DNA from: Cognatundibacterium jejuense
GTDB taxonomy: Bacteria; Pseudomonadota; Gammaproteobacteria; Burkholderiales; Burkholderiaceae_D
Reading direction: 5' to 3'
NCBI RefSeq assembly: GCF_014284255.1
Contig: NZ_JACOFV010000005.1
Span: 62,001 to 126,000 of the forward strand
Length of the DNA: 64,000 bases
The notes under the pieces were generated by a model, which saw only the letters and a list, made by a program, of their open reading frames with translations, searched no databases and was not told the DNA's origin. The position numbers and the translations under genes are program-made. Shown here one piece after another: positions 29,972 to 39,789 of this stretch (positions are counted from its first letter, which is position 1; every line of letters begins with the position of its first letter).

Positions 29972-30056
29972 GAGTTTTAATTAAAAAGAGGTGAATCGCT
30001 AAATGTGCTTTTGCGTGTACTTGCACTTGTGCTATTTGCTTTGATCGTATCATTAA

Positions 30057-30092
30057 TAGAAAAGACCGGGCTGGAGTCCGGTCTTTTCTCAG
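30057..30092 (-). terminator. Terminator-like hairpin between ileS and lspA
   Basis: AGAAAAGACCGG and CCGGTCTTTTCT pair over a short loop, symmetric on both strands. It lies after the ileS stop and upstream of lspA, so it may attenuate read-through rather than stop it completely. Confidence 0.7.
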
Positions 30093-30129
30093 ATGACAAT
30101 TTGGGGCTTACCAGATAAATCTAAAACAA

Positions 30130-33000
30130 TCAGGCAAAGCGACGTGTTTCGCCTGCACCAAACAAATTGCTTACACAACGACCACATAAACCGGTGTGTT
30201 CTGCGTGGCTACCGACATCCGCACGATAATGCCAGCAACGCTCGCATTTTTCGTACTTAGACGGCGTAACAACGACCGTTTCTGCTGCCTCATCGGCGAC
30301 TTGTTCAACGTTTGCCGCCGATGTAATCAAAGCGAATTTCAGATCATCGGCAAAGCTGTTCAATACCTCAAACTTCGCACCACTGGCTTTGATTACAACC
30401 TCGGCTTGCAGGGATGAACCAATGCCACCAGCAACGCGTACTTCTTCCAATTGTTTGGTCACGTCGTTACGGACGGCGCGCAAGGCCGCGAATTTTTCCA
30501 GCAATGCTATGCTTGCTTCAATCTCAGGCATAGGCAATGTATAGTAAGTTTGCGTGAAGATGGTTTCATCGCTGGCGCTGTATTCCTCGGCAGTGGCAAA
30601 GAATTGCCATGCTTCTTCGGCAGTGAATGACAATATTGGTGCCATCAGACGCAACAAAGCTTGGGTGATATGCCAGATTGCCGTTTGTGCAGAGCGTCGC
30701 GCAGTTGATGTGGTACCGCTGGTATACAAACGATCTTTCAGAATATCGAGGTAAAAGCCACCCAGATCTTCGGAGCAATACGATTGCAGCTTGCTGACCA
30801 CAGGATGGAACTCAAACTGTTGGTAGTGAGCAAGTACTTGGGTTTGCAATACGGCCATGTTCGCAATCGCATAGCGATCAATTTCCAGCATGTCCGCAAT
30901 CGCTACCGCATCTTTGTTGATATCGAAGTCAGAGGTGTTCGCTAACAAGAAACGCAAAGTATTACGGATACGACGATACGATTCCGTAACGCGCTTTAAA
31001 ATTTCATCAGAGATCGACAATTCGCCGGAGTAATCCGTAGACGCAACCCACAAGCGCAGGATGTCAGCGCCCAATGTGTCAGAAATCTTTTGTGGCGCGA
31101 CGACATTGCCCTTGGATTTGGACATCTTTTTGCCTTCTCCATCGACCACAAAACCGTGTGTCAGCAACGCTTTGTAAGGCGCATGACCGTCTAACATCGA
31201 TGCGGTCAGCAATGACGAATGGAACCAGCCGCGATGTTGGTCAGAACCTTCCAGATACAGATCGGCCGGGTAAGCAGATTGCGCTTTATGTGAGCCGCGC
31301 AGAACGGTTTTGTGCGTCACACCAGAATCAAACCAGACGTCCAACGTATCGCGGTTTTTGACATACATCGGCGCTTCATCGCCTAATAAATCGGCGGCTT
31401 CGATTTTATGCCAGGCTTCTATGCCTTCGACTTCGATACGTTTAGCGATGATTTCCAGCAATTCTGGTGTGCGTGGATGTAATTGGCCGGTTTCTTTATG
31501 TAAGAAGAAGGCCATCGGTACACCCCATTGACGCTGACGCGACAAAGTCCAGTCAGGACGATTCGCGATCATGCCGTGCAAGCGCGCTTTACCCCAGCTT
31601 GGGAAGAAGGCAGTTTCATCAATCGCTTTGAGCGCAGTTTCACGCAAGCTGGTTGCCCCATCGTTAGGGATGTTGTCCATACTCGCGAACCATTGTGATG
31701 TCGCGCGATAGATGATCGGTGTTTTATGACGCCAGCAGTGCATGTAGCTGTGGTCAAACATTTTCAATGAGAATAAGGCACCCGCTTCGCGTAATTTATC
31801 GCAAATTGGCTTGGATGCTTCCCAGATTGTCATGCCGGCGAAGAAAGGCAGTGTAGACGCAAACTTACCATCACCCATTACTGGCGCGATGATGTCATCG
31901 TCTTTCATACCATGCGCTTTGCATGATTGGAAATCTTCTATACCGTAGGCTGGTGCCGAGTGAACGACGCCGGTACCGCTGTCGAGCGTCACGTAGTCGC
32001 CCATGTAGACCGGAGAAAAACGATCGTAGCCCGCATCCAATGCTGCAAAAGGATGTTTGAATTTGATTTCAGATAAAGCCGCGCCGAGGCAGGTCGCAAT
32101 GACTTTGCCTTCGAGTTCATATTTCGTCAGGCTGCTTTCAACCAGATCTTGCGCCATGATCAACAACAAAGGCGCGCCATCACGCGTGGTTTCTACCAGC
32201 GCATAGGTGATTTCGGGATGCATGTTCAACGCCTGGTTTGACGGGATGGTCCACGGTGTCGTGGTCCAGATCACGCAGAAACCCTTGTCATGCGGCAGTT
32301 TGTCTAATTTGAACGCTACTGCCAGCTTGTCGTGTTCAGCAAATGGAAAACCCACGTCGATCGATGGATCACGTTTGTTTTCGTATTCCACTTCCGCTTC
32401 CGCCAAGGCGGAGCCGCAGTCAAAACACCAATTGACTGGTTTTAAACCGCGATACACATAACCTTTTTCCAGCAATTGACCGAGTGCGCGTAATTCATCC
32501 GCTTCATTGCTGAAGTTCATGGTTTTATATGGATTGTCCCATTCACCCAATACACCCAGACGGATGAAGTCAGCTTTTTGACGGAGGATCTGTTCTTCGG
32601 CATACGCACGTGCTTTGGACTGCACTTCATTGACTGGCAGATTTTTACCGAACAGTTTTTCGATCTGGATCTCGATCGGCATACCGTGGCAATCCCAGCC
32701 TGGTACGTACGGTGCGTCAAAGCCAGCCATGCTGCGTGCTTTGATGATCATGTCTTTTAAAATCTTGTTCACTGCGTGGCCGATGTGGATATCACCATTG
32801 GCGTACGGTGGGCCGTCGTGCAGAATAAATTTTGGACGGCCAGCACTGGCTTTGCGAATACGTTGGTAGATATTTTTTTCTTGCCATTCTTTGACCCATT
32901 TTGGCTCACGTTTAGCCAGATCGCCACGCATAGGGAAAGGTGTTTCGGTCATATTGACCGGGTATTTGTTCGCAGCTTTGGCTGTTTTATTTTCAGACAT
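30130..33000 (-). CDS. ileS: Isoleucyl-tRNA synthetase
   Basis: Class I aminoacyl-tRNA synthetase charging tRNA-Ile, with an editing domain against valine. The 956-residue protein has the HIGH motif at residues 72-75 ([12 protein letters not shown]), the CP1 editing region with WTTTPWTIP, the KMSKS loop ([12 protein letters not shown]) and a C-terminal zinc site ([12 protein letters not shown], then CGRC). This is the bacterial mupirocin-sensitive type as judged by overall layout and zinc module, which is inference. It lies 50 bp downstream of ribF, the classic ribF-ileS-lspA order. Confidence 0.97.
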   Translation of the reverse strand: MSENKTAKAANKYPVNMTETPFPMRGDLAKREPKWVKEWQEKNIYQRIRKASAGRPKFILHDGPPYANGDIHIGHAVNKILKDMIIKARSMAGFDAPYVPGWDCHGMPIEIQIEKLFGKNLPVNEVQSKARAYAEEQILRQKADFIRLGVLGEWDNPYKTMNFSNEADELRALGQLLEKGYVYRGLKPVNWCFDCGSALAEAEVEYENKRDPSIDVGFPFAEHDKLAVAFKLDKLPHDKGFCVIWTTTPWTIPSNQALNMHPEITYALVETTRDGAPLLLIMAQDLVESSLTKYELEGKVIATCLGAALSEIKFKHPFAALDAGYDRFSPVYMGDYVTLDSGTGVVHSAPAYGIEDFQSCKAHGMKDDDIIAPVMGDGKFASTLPFFAGMTIWEASKPICDKLREAGALFSLKMFDHSYMHCWRHKTPIIYRATSQWFASMDNIPNDGATSLRETALKAIDETAFFPSWGKARLHGMIANRPDWTLSRQRQWGVPMAFFLHKETGQLHPRTPELLEIIAKRIEVEGIEAWHKIEAADLLGDEAPMYVKNRDTLDVWFDSGVTHKTVLRGSHKAQSAYPADLYLEGSDQHRGWFHSSLLTASMLDGHAPYKALLTHGFVVDGEGKKMSKSKGNVVAPQKISDTLGADILRLWVASTDYSGELSISDEILKRVTESYRRIRNTLRFLLANTSDFDINKDAVAIADMLEIDRYAIANMAVLQTQVLAHYQQFEFHPVVSKLQSYCSEDLGGFYLDILKDRLYTSGTTSTARRSAQTAIWHITQALLRLMAPILSFTAEEAWQFFATAEEYSASDETIFTQTYYTLPMPEIEASIALLEKFAALRAVRNDVTKQLEEVRVAGGIGSSLQAEVVIKASGAKFEVLNSFADDLKFALITSAANVEQVADEAAETVVVTPSKYEKCERCWHYRADVGSHAEHTGLCGRCVSNLFGAGETRRFA

Positions 33001-33050
33001 GATGAATTTTCTTTAAAAAATAGAGGGAGAAGAAACCGCAGTGTGTTTCT

Positions 33051-34031
33051 TCAAATTCGGTCGGTGGCGTTGCTGGCCGGAATGCGGGCGGTCGCCGCGA
33101 AATAAGCACGCGCTTGTGCGGCATCGTTATCGATCGCTGCTGTTAAGGTCGCCAGATCGCTGTATTTTTCTTCATCGCGCAATTTCTGTAAGAACTCGAT
33201 TTGCACGACTTTGCCATAGACATTGCCTTGATAGTCAAAGACATGGGTTTCCAGCAACACGCGTCCGCTATCATCGACGGTAGGGCGTACGCCCAGACTG
33301 GCGACTGCTGGCAGAGGCTGGTCAGACAATCCATGTACTTGCACGATGAAAATACCCGTCAACGCAGGGCGATGATGTGCAATGCGCAAATTGAGCGTAG
33401 GAAAACCTATTGTGCGTCCCAGCTTTTGGCCATGAACCACATGCCCGGAAATCCGGTAAGGGTGGCCAAGTAAGTCATTCGCTTCGCTAAAATCACCAGC
33501 AGCCAATGCAGCACGCACGGCAGACGAAGAAATTCTGACGCCTTTGTTTTGTACCGCAGGCAAGGTAACTACTTCAAAGCCGTATTGTTTCCCAGCTTCT
33601 TCCAGGGTTTTGATATTGCCAGCACGTTTGGCGCCAAAGCAAAAATCCTCGCCTACCATCAGCCATTTCACATGCAAGCCATCGACCAACACTTGTTGGA
33701 TGAATTCTTGCGGTGTCAAAGAAGCGAAATGCGCGTTGAAATGCTCGACGATCACCCGATCAACACCGGCTTTTCTTAAAGATGACAAATTATCACGCAG
33801 ATTGGCGATGCGGGTTGGTGCTAATGCGAGGTTACCAGCCAGTTTTGCAAAAAAAGCACGTGGATGCGGCTCGAAGGTCATCACCGCCGATTCCAACCCC
33901 AGACGGTCCGCTGCAGCGCGTAAATGGGCGAGCAAAGTCTGGTGCCCCAGATGTACACCGTCAAAATTGCCTATCGCCAGTGCACAGGGGGCACGGGAGG
34001 CTGCATTGGGGAGTCCGCGAAATACCTTCAT
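33051..34031 (-). CDS. ribF: Bifunctional riboflavin kinase/FAD synthetase
   Basis: Phosphorylates riboflavin to FMN and adenylates it to FAD. The N-terminal nucleotidyltransferase half has ALAIGNFDGVHLGHQTLL; the C-terminal kinase half has GHVVHGQKLGRTIGFPTLNL and a PALTGIFIV strand. The open frame runs 38 codons further upstream, but ATG 34031 gives the canonical MKVFRGL start, with TGGAAACA just before it. The resulting 326 residues are usual for the family. ribF-ileS-lspA-coaBC-dut forms a housekeeping run on the minus strand. Confidence 0.96.
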   Translation of the reverse strand: MKVFRGLPNAASRAPCALAIGNFDGVHLGHQTLLAHLRAAADRLGLESAVMTFEPHPRAFFAKLAGNLALAPTRIANLRDNLSSLRKAGVDRVIVEHFNAHFASLTPQEFIQQVLVDGLHVKWLMVGEDFCFGAKRAGNIKTLEEAGKQYGFEVVTLPAVQNKGVRISSSAVRAALAAGDFSEANDLLGHPYRISGHVVHGQKLGRTIGFPTLNLRIAHHRPALTGIFIVQVHGLSDQPLPAVASLGVRPTVDDSGRVLLETHVFDYQGNVYGKVVQIEFLQKLRDEEKYSDLATLTAAIDNDAAQARAYFAATARIPASNATDRI

Positions 34032-34308
34032 TGTTTCCAGAAAACTGCTGCAAAGCGGTAGATTATAAATGCTTTCGCTCTGAATAGCCCCGTTTGGGCT
34101 GCAATTCGGCTTTAAAAACCGCATTCTCATCCTTGGTGTGCGCATATCCGTGTGGATGTCGCCGCAAATGAGACTGTGATCGATGGGTTTAGATCGATGG
34201 GTTTATGAAGGCCTCATTCGCCTTTGCCCTGATTTTTAGCAACGAAAAAGCGATATTAAGTGTTGAATTTACAAAAGAATGTCGAAAATTTAGCAGTAAT
34301 ATCAACCA

Positions 34309-34521
34309 TCAGTGATGGTGAGACCAGGTGACGCTATCAGAACTCAGAAACGACTCTACCGCGTCTTTATTGCCGGTGGCATGTTTCATCACTTCGCCAC
34401 AGGTGCAAATGCCTTGGTAGGGTTGAATATGTGTGCAGGCGGACACTTTTTGCAAAAACACCTGGACGGATTTACTGCATTTTTTGCATTTAAAGGTCAG
34501 GATACGGGATGGTTTGTTCAT
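34309..34521 (-). CDS. Small Cys-rich protein, putative zinc ribbon
   Basis: A 70-residue basic protein. Cysteines are arranged as CKKC near residue 11, then single Cys and CTC around residues 29-41, and the C-terminus ends in HHH. This spacing suggests a zinc-ribbon fold, but I recognise no named family. There is no signal peptide and no obvious ribosome site before the ATG. It lies alone between ribF and a methyltransferase, facing the same way as both. Its reading frame and cysteine pattern support a real gene; the function is unknown. Confidence 0.55.
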   Translation of the reverse strand: MNKPSRILTFKCKKCSKSVQVFLQKVSACTHIQPYQGICTCGEVMKHATGNKDAVESFLSSDSVTWSHHH

Positions 34522-34584
34522 GGTAAATCAATTCAAAATAAAAATAGCTGGCGCAAAAATGATCGACTGCGCCAGTAAGTAAAG

Positions 34585-34620
34585 CTCAATAAGGTTCAAT
34601 AAGGTTCAATAAGGCTCAAT
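34585..34620. repeat. 10-bp tandem array
   Basis: The unit TCAATAAGGT/C repeats about three and a half times, just downstream of the methyltransferase stop on the minus strand. Spacing is close to one helical turn. Confidence 0.7.
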
Positions 34621-34629
34621 TTTAAAGCA

Positions 34630-35766
34630 TTACTTCAGTTTTAGACGCCAGAGTGAAGTCACTTCTTTGACCCGCGCTGCATGCAAGGGGTCTGTCGCAT
34701 CGGTCGATTTTGGATGCTGCGGTCTGATGTCCAGCTTGCCAATCACCGTCAGGCCACCTGCATCAATCCAGCTGAAAAACTCTTCTGCAGTACGTAAGCC
34801 TAAATGTTGTGCAAAGTCCGACATGATCAGCCAGGCTTCGCCATGTGGTTCCATATGGTCAGCAACGCCAGCTAAAAAGCTTTTCAACATATGACTTTCG
34901 GGGTCATACACCGCATATTCTATCGGTGAGTTGGGACGTGCAGGCACCCAGGGCGGGTTACATACGACCAATGGAGCTCGACCTGCTGGAAATAAGTCAG
35001 CTTCCTGCAAAGTAACTTGTTCGCTATAGCCGAGATTGTCTAAATTCTCTTTGGCGCAGGAAAGCGCGCGCAGGTCTTGATCGGTAGCAATAATTTTTTT
35101 GACACCACGCTTCGCCAGTACGGCTGACAAAACACCAGTACCAACGCCGATATCAAAAGCAAGCTCAGTCGAAGGCAAGGGTGCTTTTGCGAGCAAATCA
35201 ATGTATTCACCACGTACCGGTGAAAACACGCCGTAATAAGGATGAATTTTTGCGTCCAGTGCTTTAATCGTCACGCCATTTTTACGCCACTCATGCGCAC
35301 CAATCAAACCCAACAACTCACGTAAAGATGCAACGAACGCATCTTTGGGCTCGCCATACACTTCAGCGCACGCGAGTTTGACGTCCGGTGCACGGCGTAA
35401 AGAAATGCTGTAATCGGCTTCAAAAGGTATCAGCACCATCGCCAGTACGCGGGCGCGCTGTGATTGTGCTTGCCGGTGCAAGTGAAAGGCCTCGCTGGCG
35501 CTAGTCGGTACTTTGGCTTTCTTGTTAGCAGGTTTTTTTTCAATACGGCGTGCCAGCGATTGCAATAATTGCTTACCGTTATGAAAATCACCACGCCATA
35601 ACAATGCCGTACCCTCACACGCCAATTTGTAAGCGGTTTCCGTGTTCATCCTGTCATCCGCGATCTGCACGCGTTTTGGCGGCGGTGCGCCATTTTCAGC
35701 ATGCCAGCGGCATGAGCGGGCTTCGTCGTTTTCTATCCAGTGCAATTGCGGGGAGGGGGAATTCAT
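34630..35766 (-). CDS. Class I SAM-dependent methyltransferase
   Basis: A 378-residue protein. The C-terminal half is a Rossmann methyltransferase: motif I AFDIGVGTGVLSAVLAKRG, an acidic ATDQD at the end of the second strand, and NPPW (VVCNPPWVPA), which marks enzymes that methylate planar amide or exocyclic nitrogens (HemK/PrmC, RlmG/RsmC types). The N-terminal ~170 residues are a less conserved, Lys/Arg-rich region that may bind RNA or protein. The target cannot be named from sequence. RNA (rRNA guanine) or protein glutamine methylation are the main options. Confidence 0.8.
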   Translation of the reverse strand: MNSPSPQLHWIENDEARSCRWHAENGAPPPKRVQIADDRMNTETAYKLACEGTALLWRGDFHNGKQLLQSLARRIEKKPANKKAKVPTSASEAFHLHRQAQSQRARVLAMVLIPFEADYSISLRRAPDVKLACAEVYGEPKDAFVASLRELLGLIGAHEWRKNGVTIKALDAKIHPYYGVFSPVRGEYIDLLAKAPLPSTELAFDIGVGTGVLSAVLAKRGVKKIIATDQDLRALSCAKENLDNLGYSEQVTLQEADLFPAGRAPLVVCNPPWVPARPNSPIEYAVYDPESHMLKSFLAGVADHMEPHGEAWLIMSDFAQHLGLRTAEEFFSWIDAGGLTVIGKLDIRPQHPKSTDATDPLHAARVKEVTSLWRLKLK

Positions 35767-36030
35767 GATTTTCTTATGGTAGTCGCCGGATTTGCGTGGC
35801 GAGTTGGGTGATGTTCTTAATTAAGCACGGAGTGTAACAAAGAAATCGCCGGAATTTGAGCGATAAGGCAGGACTTTGACAAAAATCTGCCCGTATTACC
35901 GAATAATAAATTGTTTATACCTAAAGGGATTTTGCTCTTTTTGAGCATATGTTAGGCTCCCACTCGACATCTATTCGTACTCTGTTCCTACGAATTTTTT
36001 AATCAGGCATCCCACAATTTCTGGACAACC

Positions 36031-37836
36031 ATGCAAAAACATTTCCATCGTGCAGCCATTGCTGCTTTGATTTCTTCTTCATTGATTACTTCTGTGAGTT
36101 TTGCTCAAAGCACCGCGAAACCAGATGCGTCAGTGTTAACGTCAGCGTCAACTACAAAAGAAGCAAAAGCTTTTGTGGCAATAAAGCAAGAATTTTTGAA
36201 TGCACTGTGGAAGCAAGATCCTGACATGGCAATGGCAGCGGGTAAGTATACCGATGCAGCTCGTCTGGTTATCCCCGATCAGGCAGGTCGCGATCAATAT
36301 CTGGCATTTGCTGATCTTTGGTTAAGCCGCCTGGATAAAGTGGATGTGAAGTCATTGCCCGTCAATGAACAAACCGATTTGGTACTGATGCGTAACTACC
36401 TCGAAGGGACTCGTTGGTACCTTACCCAGTTCCGCGAGTTCGAGTGGAATCCTACTCAGCACAATATTGCCGGTGGTTTTGATGCCATTCTGAATACCGA
36501 TTTTGCGCCTAAATCTAAGCGCGTCAAAATTGCTATACAGCGTCTACAAGCTGTTCCTGCGTATTATGCAGCAGCGAAAGCGACTATCCATGCGCCAACG
36601 ATGGAGCACACACAGCTCGCGATACGTCAAAGTGCTGGCGCGATTTCTCTGTTATCGGAATTAGAGAAGGCTGCCGCGAAAGAGAAATTGACGGCACATG
36701 AGAAACAAGCTTTGAGTTCTGGTTTAAAAAACGCACGTGATGCCGTGAATGATTACGTCGCATTTTTAACAGATACCGCAAAAAATCTGACACCAGAAAC
36801 CGCGCGCTCTTTCCGTATCGGCAAAGACTTATATGAAGGCAAATTCAAAGCCGATATACGCTCGTCATTGACCGCAGAACAAACTTATCAACGCGCACTG
36901 GCCGCAAAAGATGAAGCCCACCGCAATATGGAGAAGCTGGCCGATCAGCTGTGGACTAAAACCATGGGAGATCAGCCTAAGCCAGAAGATCGTGCTAAAA
37001 AAATTGCGATGGTGATTGCGAAATTATCGGAACAACATATCAAAGGTGAAGACCTATTTCCGGCGATCCGCCAGCAATTGCCGGTGTTGGAAAAATGGAT
37101 CAAAGATCACGATCTGTTAGCGCTCGATAGCAAGAAGCCATTGATCGTTCGTGAAACACCAGAATACGAACGCGGCGTCACCATTGCCTCAATCGAAGCA
37201 CCGGGCATTTTCCGTCCGCACGACAACACCTATTTTAATGTGACGCCATTTGATGGGCAGTCAGGGGAAAAAATAGAAAGTACGTTGCGTGAATATAATC
37301 ACTGGGTATTGCAGATTTTATGTATCCATGAAGCGATTCCAGGTCACTACACGCAATTACAACACGCCAATCAATCACCTTCTGTGATCAAAACCTTGTT
37401 TGGTAATGGTGCCATGATCGAAGGCTGGGCGGTCTATAGTGAACGCATGATGCTGGAATCTGGCTATGGTGAAAATTCACCAGAAATGTGGCTGATGTAT
37501 TACAAATGGAACTTGCGTACCGTCTGCAATACCATCCTCGATTACAGCGTGCATGTGTTGGGGATGAGCGAAGCCGAAGCCAAAGATTTGTTAATTAATC
37601 AGGCTTTCCAGACGCAGGCCGAGGCTGATGGCAAATGGCAGCGTGTGCAATATTCATCGGTGCAATTGGCGAGTTATTTCAGCGGATTCAGTGAAATCCT
37701 TGATTTGCGTGAGCAGCTGAAAAGACAGCAGGGCGAGAAGTTCAAGCTGAAGCAATTCCATGAGCAGTTCTTGAGCTATGGTAGTGCTCCGGTGGGGATG
37801 ATTAAAAATATGATGTTGAGTGGGGAAGCGAAGTAA
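36031..37836 (+). CDS. DUF885 family secreted protein (putative metallopeptidase)
   Basis: A 601-residue protein with a signal peptide (cleavage near SFAQS, residue ~26) and a DUF885 domain. The family carries a zincin-like HExxxxH element, here His433-Glu434-...-His439 in CIHEAIPGHYTQL, followed by GWAVYSERMMLESGYG with a further conserved Glu. Peptidase activity is inferred from this motif, and the substrate is unknown. The extracytoplasmic location fits a peptide-scavenging role. It is monocistronic, with a 264-bp upstream gap in which I see no certain promoter, and it is convergent with the phosphonate cluster. Confidence 0.85.
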   Translation: MQKHFHRAAIAALISSSLITSVSFAQSTAKPDASVLTSASTTKEAKAFVAIKQEFLNALWKQDPDMAMAAGKYTDAARLVIPDQAGRDQYLAFADLWLSRLDKVDVKSLPVNEQTDLVLMRNYLEGTRWYLTQFREFEWNPTQHNIAGGFDAILNTDFAPKSKRVKIAIQRLQAVPAYYAAAKATIHAPTMEHTQLAIRQSAGAISLLSELEKAAAKEKLTAHEKQALSSGLKNARDAVNDYVAFLTDTAKNLTPETARSFRIGKDLYEGKFKADIRSSLTAEQTYQRALAAKDEAHRNMEKLADQLWTKTMGDQPKPEDRAKKIAMVIAKLSEQHIKGEDLFPAIRQQLPVLEKWIKDHDLLALDSKKPLIVRETPEYERGVTIASIEAPGIFRPHDNTYFNVTPFDGQSGEKIESTLREYNHWVLQILCIHEAIPGHYTQLQHANQSPSVIKTLFGNGAMIEGWAVYSERMMLESGYGENSPEMWLMYYKWNLRTVCNTILDYSVHVLGMSEAEAKDLLINQAFQTQAEADGKWQRVQYSSVQLASYFSGFSEILDLREQLKRQQGEKFKLKQFHEQFLSYGSAPVGMIKNMMLSGEAK

Positions 37837-38013
37837 TTATTTAAACAAGCAAAGCGACATATTGCCAGCTGTTGAATCTTTCTCCCGCTTGCGGCAGAGG
37901 GGATTATTCGACTCTTGTTTGGTAGATACTGCTATCCAAGTCAGTGCTGATGTCCTTTTTGTTTCCTCATTTTTGCGTCGTTTTTAATAGGTAATGCGAT
38001 CACTCTTCGTGGC

Positions 38014-38178
38014 GCCAAGCCGGGGGTGGCCCGGCAGCCACTTACTTTTCTTTGCTTCGCCAAAGCAAAGTAAGCAAAAGAAAGGCGACGCTGAGACTTT
38101 GCCCTGCGGGTGCCGTCACTGCGTGTCGGCACAATTTGTGCATCACAAAAAATGGGAAAGCGTCGAAACTCGCTACGC
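38014..38178. repeat. Dispersed structured repeat, copy A
   Basis: 165 bp closely matching copy B at 49504-49680 in the same orientation; a block of 62 bp (38033-38094) is identical. The core has an 8-bp stem CTTTGCTT/AAGCAAAG (38050-38070) that competes with a second stem using CTTTTCTTTGCTT and AAGCAAAAGAAAG. It lies in the 518-bp convergent gap between DUF885 and the FAD oxidoreductase, just outside one end of the phosphonate cluster. Short open frames across it are spurious. The rest of this gap, apart from the palindrome listed next, shows nothing recognisable. Confidence 0.9.
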
Positions 38179-38224
38179 TCAGACAGCGACGCTTTCTTTT
38201 CCATTTTCTGTGAAGCACAAATTG
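38132..38224. repeat. Large imperfect palindrome in repeat copy A
   Basis: The arm 38132-38165 (starting CAATTTGTGCATCAC) pairs with 38187-38224 (ending GCACAAATTG) over ~34 bases with a few mismatches and a small insertion, around a 21-base loop. Copy B has only the left arm. The transcript could form a long hairpin in either direction. Confidence 0.8.
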
Positions 38225-38354
38225 CTTTGTCTAAAGCGGTGACGGGCAAAAGCGATATTGCAACGATCACGATCGATTCGTAAGACGCGCAACCCGACGA
38301 ATCAATACGCCGTGCGAGCCGCGCACGTTGCCCCGTTCTACAACTTCAAAAACC

Positions 38355-39743
38355 TCACCCCTTATCCGCTTTCCCTGCCGCATTGGCAAAGCGACTTAGT
38401 AATTTATCTATCATCCAAGGCTGGCGATTGTCGTCTTCTGCTTGCTCCTTACGCCGAATCGCATTACGCACGACGTGGGCGCCGATATAGCGTAGGGGTT
38501 CAGGGGGAAAGTGGCCGAGCGGCCCTTTAACCAATGGGCTACGGGTCCAGGCGTTGTCTTGTTCCAGCAGGAGTGAAGACAAAATCTGCCCGCCCATATA
38601 GCTGGGGCCTACACCATTACCTGAATAGCCAAAACCGTAAAAAATATTCTCGGCACCATGGAGTTTGCCAAAAAATGGAAATCCAGTCGCGGAGCGGTCG
38701 GAGGGGCCATTCCAGCTTGCCGCCACGGGCACATCTTGTAATGCCGGGAAGAAGCGATGCAGGCTCTGCGTCAATTGATCTTGGTAGGCAGAAGGGCGAT
38801 CAAATGCAGGGGCAATTTGATTGCGCCATGCAAAGGTATTGCCACCTTTGCCGAGCATCAAACGTCCGTCGCTCGTATTGCGGTAGTAGTAGACAAAGGT
38901 TCTGGAGTCCAACACTGAAATACCATTCGTCAGGCCAATTTGCGTTAACAGCTCAGGACATTTCTCGGTAATGATCATGTCGCTCGACACCACCGCGATA
39001 CTGCGCTCAAATTGCGGGAAAAAACTCGCCATCCAGGCGTTCATTGCCAGCACCATTTTTCCGGCTTGCATGACACCAGCAGGTGTCTGGATAGTCACCG
39101 TAGAACCCGGTGTGAAGGATATCATCGGTGTGCGCTCAAAAATGGCAATGCCCATATTGAGCGCCACTTTGCGTAACCCACGAACCAGTTTGCCAGGGTC
39201 CACCGTGGCGGCGTAAGGCGAAAAAACACCTTGTATATTCAATGTCGAACCGCTGCGTTTGGCGACTTCTTCTGGCGGTAAATGGCGATATGAATCTAGT
39301 CCAACGCTATTCAACGCCTGCATCACCGCATCCATGCTACCTGCTTGCGCAGCATTGGTCGCGGTATAGAGCGTACCGTCCATGCGAAAATCTGCATTGA
39401 TGCCTTGGTCACGGCAGAAATCGGCAATGTGTTGGACTGCATCTTCCGATGTTTTCACCAGGCGTACAGCTTCTGCTTCACCAAATAAGCGAAGCAATGT
39501 AAAAAATTTCGCTGACCATGTGAGCACGCAGCCGCCATTGCGGCCGCTGGCGCCTGCGCCACATAAGTCTTGCTCCAGGACGCTAATGCTGAGAGCGGGA
39601 TTTTGTTGCTTGGTTTGAATGGCTGTCCACAAACCAGTAAAGCCGCCGCCGATGATGCAAATGTCGCTAGTATGCTTTCCTTGTAAGGCGGGAGCGAGTT
39701 CTCCGTCTTGCATTAAGGCTTGTTCTATCCAGAATGGTCGCAT
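38355..39743 (-). CDS. FAD-dependent amine oxidoreductase, phosphonate-associated
   Basis: A 462-residue DAO-family flavoprotein. The FAD-binding GGGFTG (residues 32-37) follows the first strand, and GAGASGRNGGC is the second flavin contact, as in gamma-glutamylputrescine oxidase-like enzymes. The C-terminus has WNGPSDRSATGFPFFGK and FYGFGYSGNGVGPS. Its place at the end of the phn operon matches the 'putative aminophosphonate oxidoreductase' subfamily. From memory, related phosphonate-operon FAD enzymes oxidise AEP or N-methyl-AEP to phosphonoacetaldehyde; substrate use here is inference. That would feed PhnY directly and bypass PhnW. It lies 46 bp after the HD-oxygenase gene, across an 8-bp tandem array. 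Confidence 0.85.
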   Translation of the reverse strand: MRPFWIEQALMQDGELAPALQGKHTSDICIIGGGFTGLWTAIQTKQQNPALSISVLEQDLCGAGASGRNGGCVLTWSAKFFTLLRLFGEAEAVRLVKTSEDAVQHIADFCRDQGINADFRMDGTLYTATNAAQAGSMDAVMQALNSVGLDSYRHLPPEEVAKRSGSTLNIQGVFSPYAATVDPGKLVRGLRKVALNMGIAIFERTPMISFTPGSTVTIQTPAGVMQAGKMVLAMNAWMASFFPQFERSIAVVSSDMIITEKCPELLTQIGLTNGISVLDSRTFVYYYRNTSDGRLMLGKGGNTFAWRNQIAPAFDRPSAYQDQLTQSLHRFFPALQDVPVAASWNGPSDRSATGFPFFGKLHGAENIFYGFGYSGNGVGPSYMGGQILSSLLLEQDNAWTRSPLVKGPLGHFPPEPLRYIGAHVVRNAIRRKEQAEDDNRQPWMIDKLLSRFANAAGKADKG

Positions 39744-39764
39744 GAGATTTATTCTTCTCTTTAT

Positions 39765-39788
39765 TTCTTTAGTTCTTTAGTTCTTTAA
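39765..39788. repeat. 8-bp tandem array between HD and FAD genes
   Basis: TTCTTTAG, TTCTTTAG and TTCTTTAA are contiguous, lying inside the minus-strand phn operon just before the FAD gene start. Confidence 0.65.
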
Positions 39789-39789
39789 T

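Noticed and set aside
37941..38270. Small open frames on both strands across repeat copy A
   Set aside because: They follow the dispersed repeat, which also occurs at 49504-49680 with a 12-bp indel; similar translations are likely spurious annotation artefacts.
38355..39743. Reading the FAD enzyme as a plain putrescine-pathway PuuB
   Set aside because: No other Puu gene is near, and it is the last gene of an intact aminophosphonate operon.
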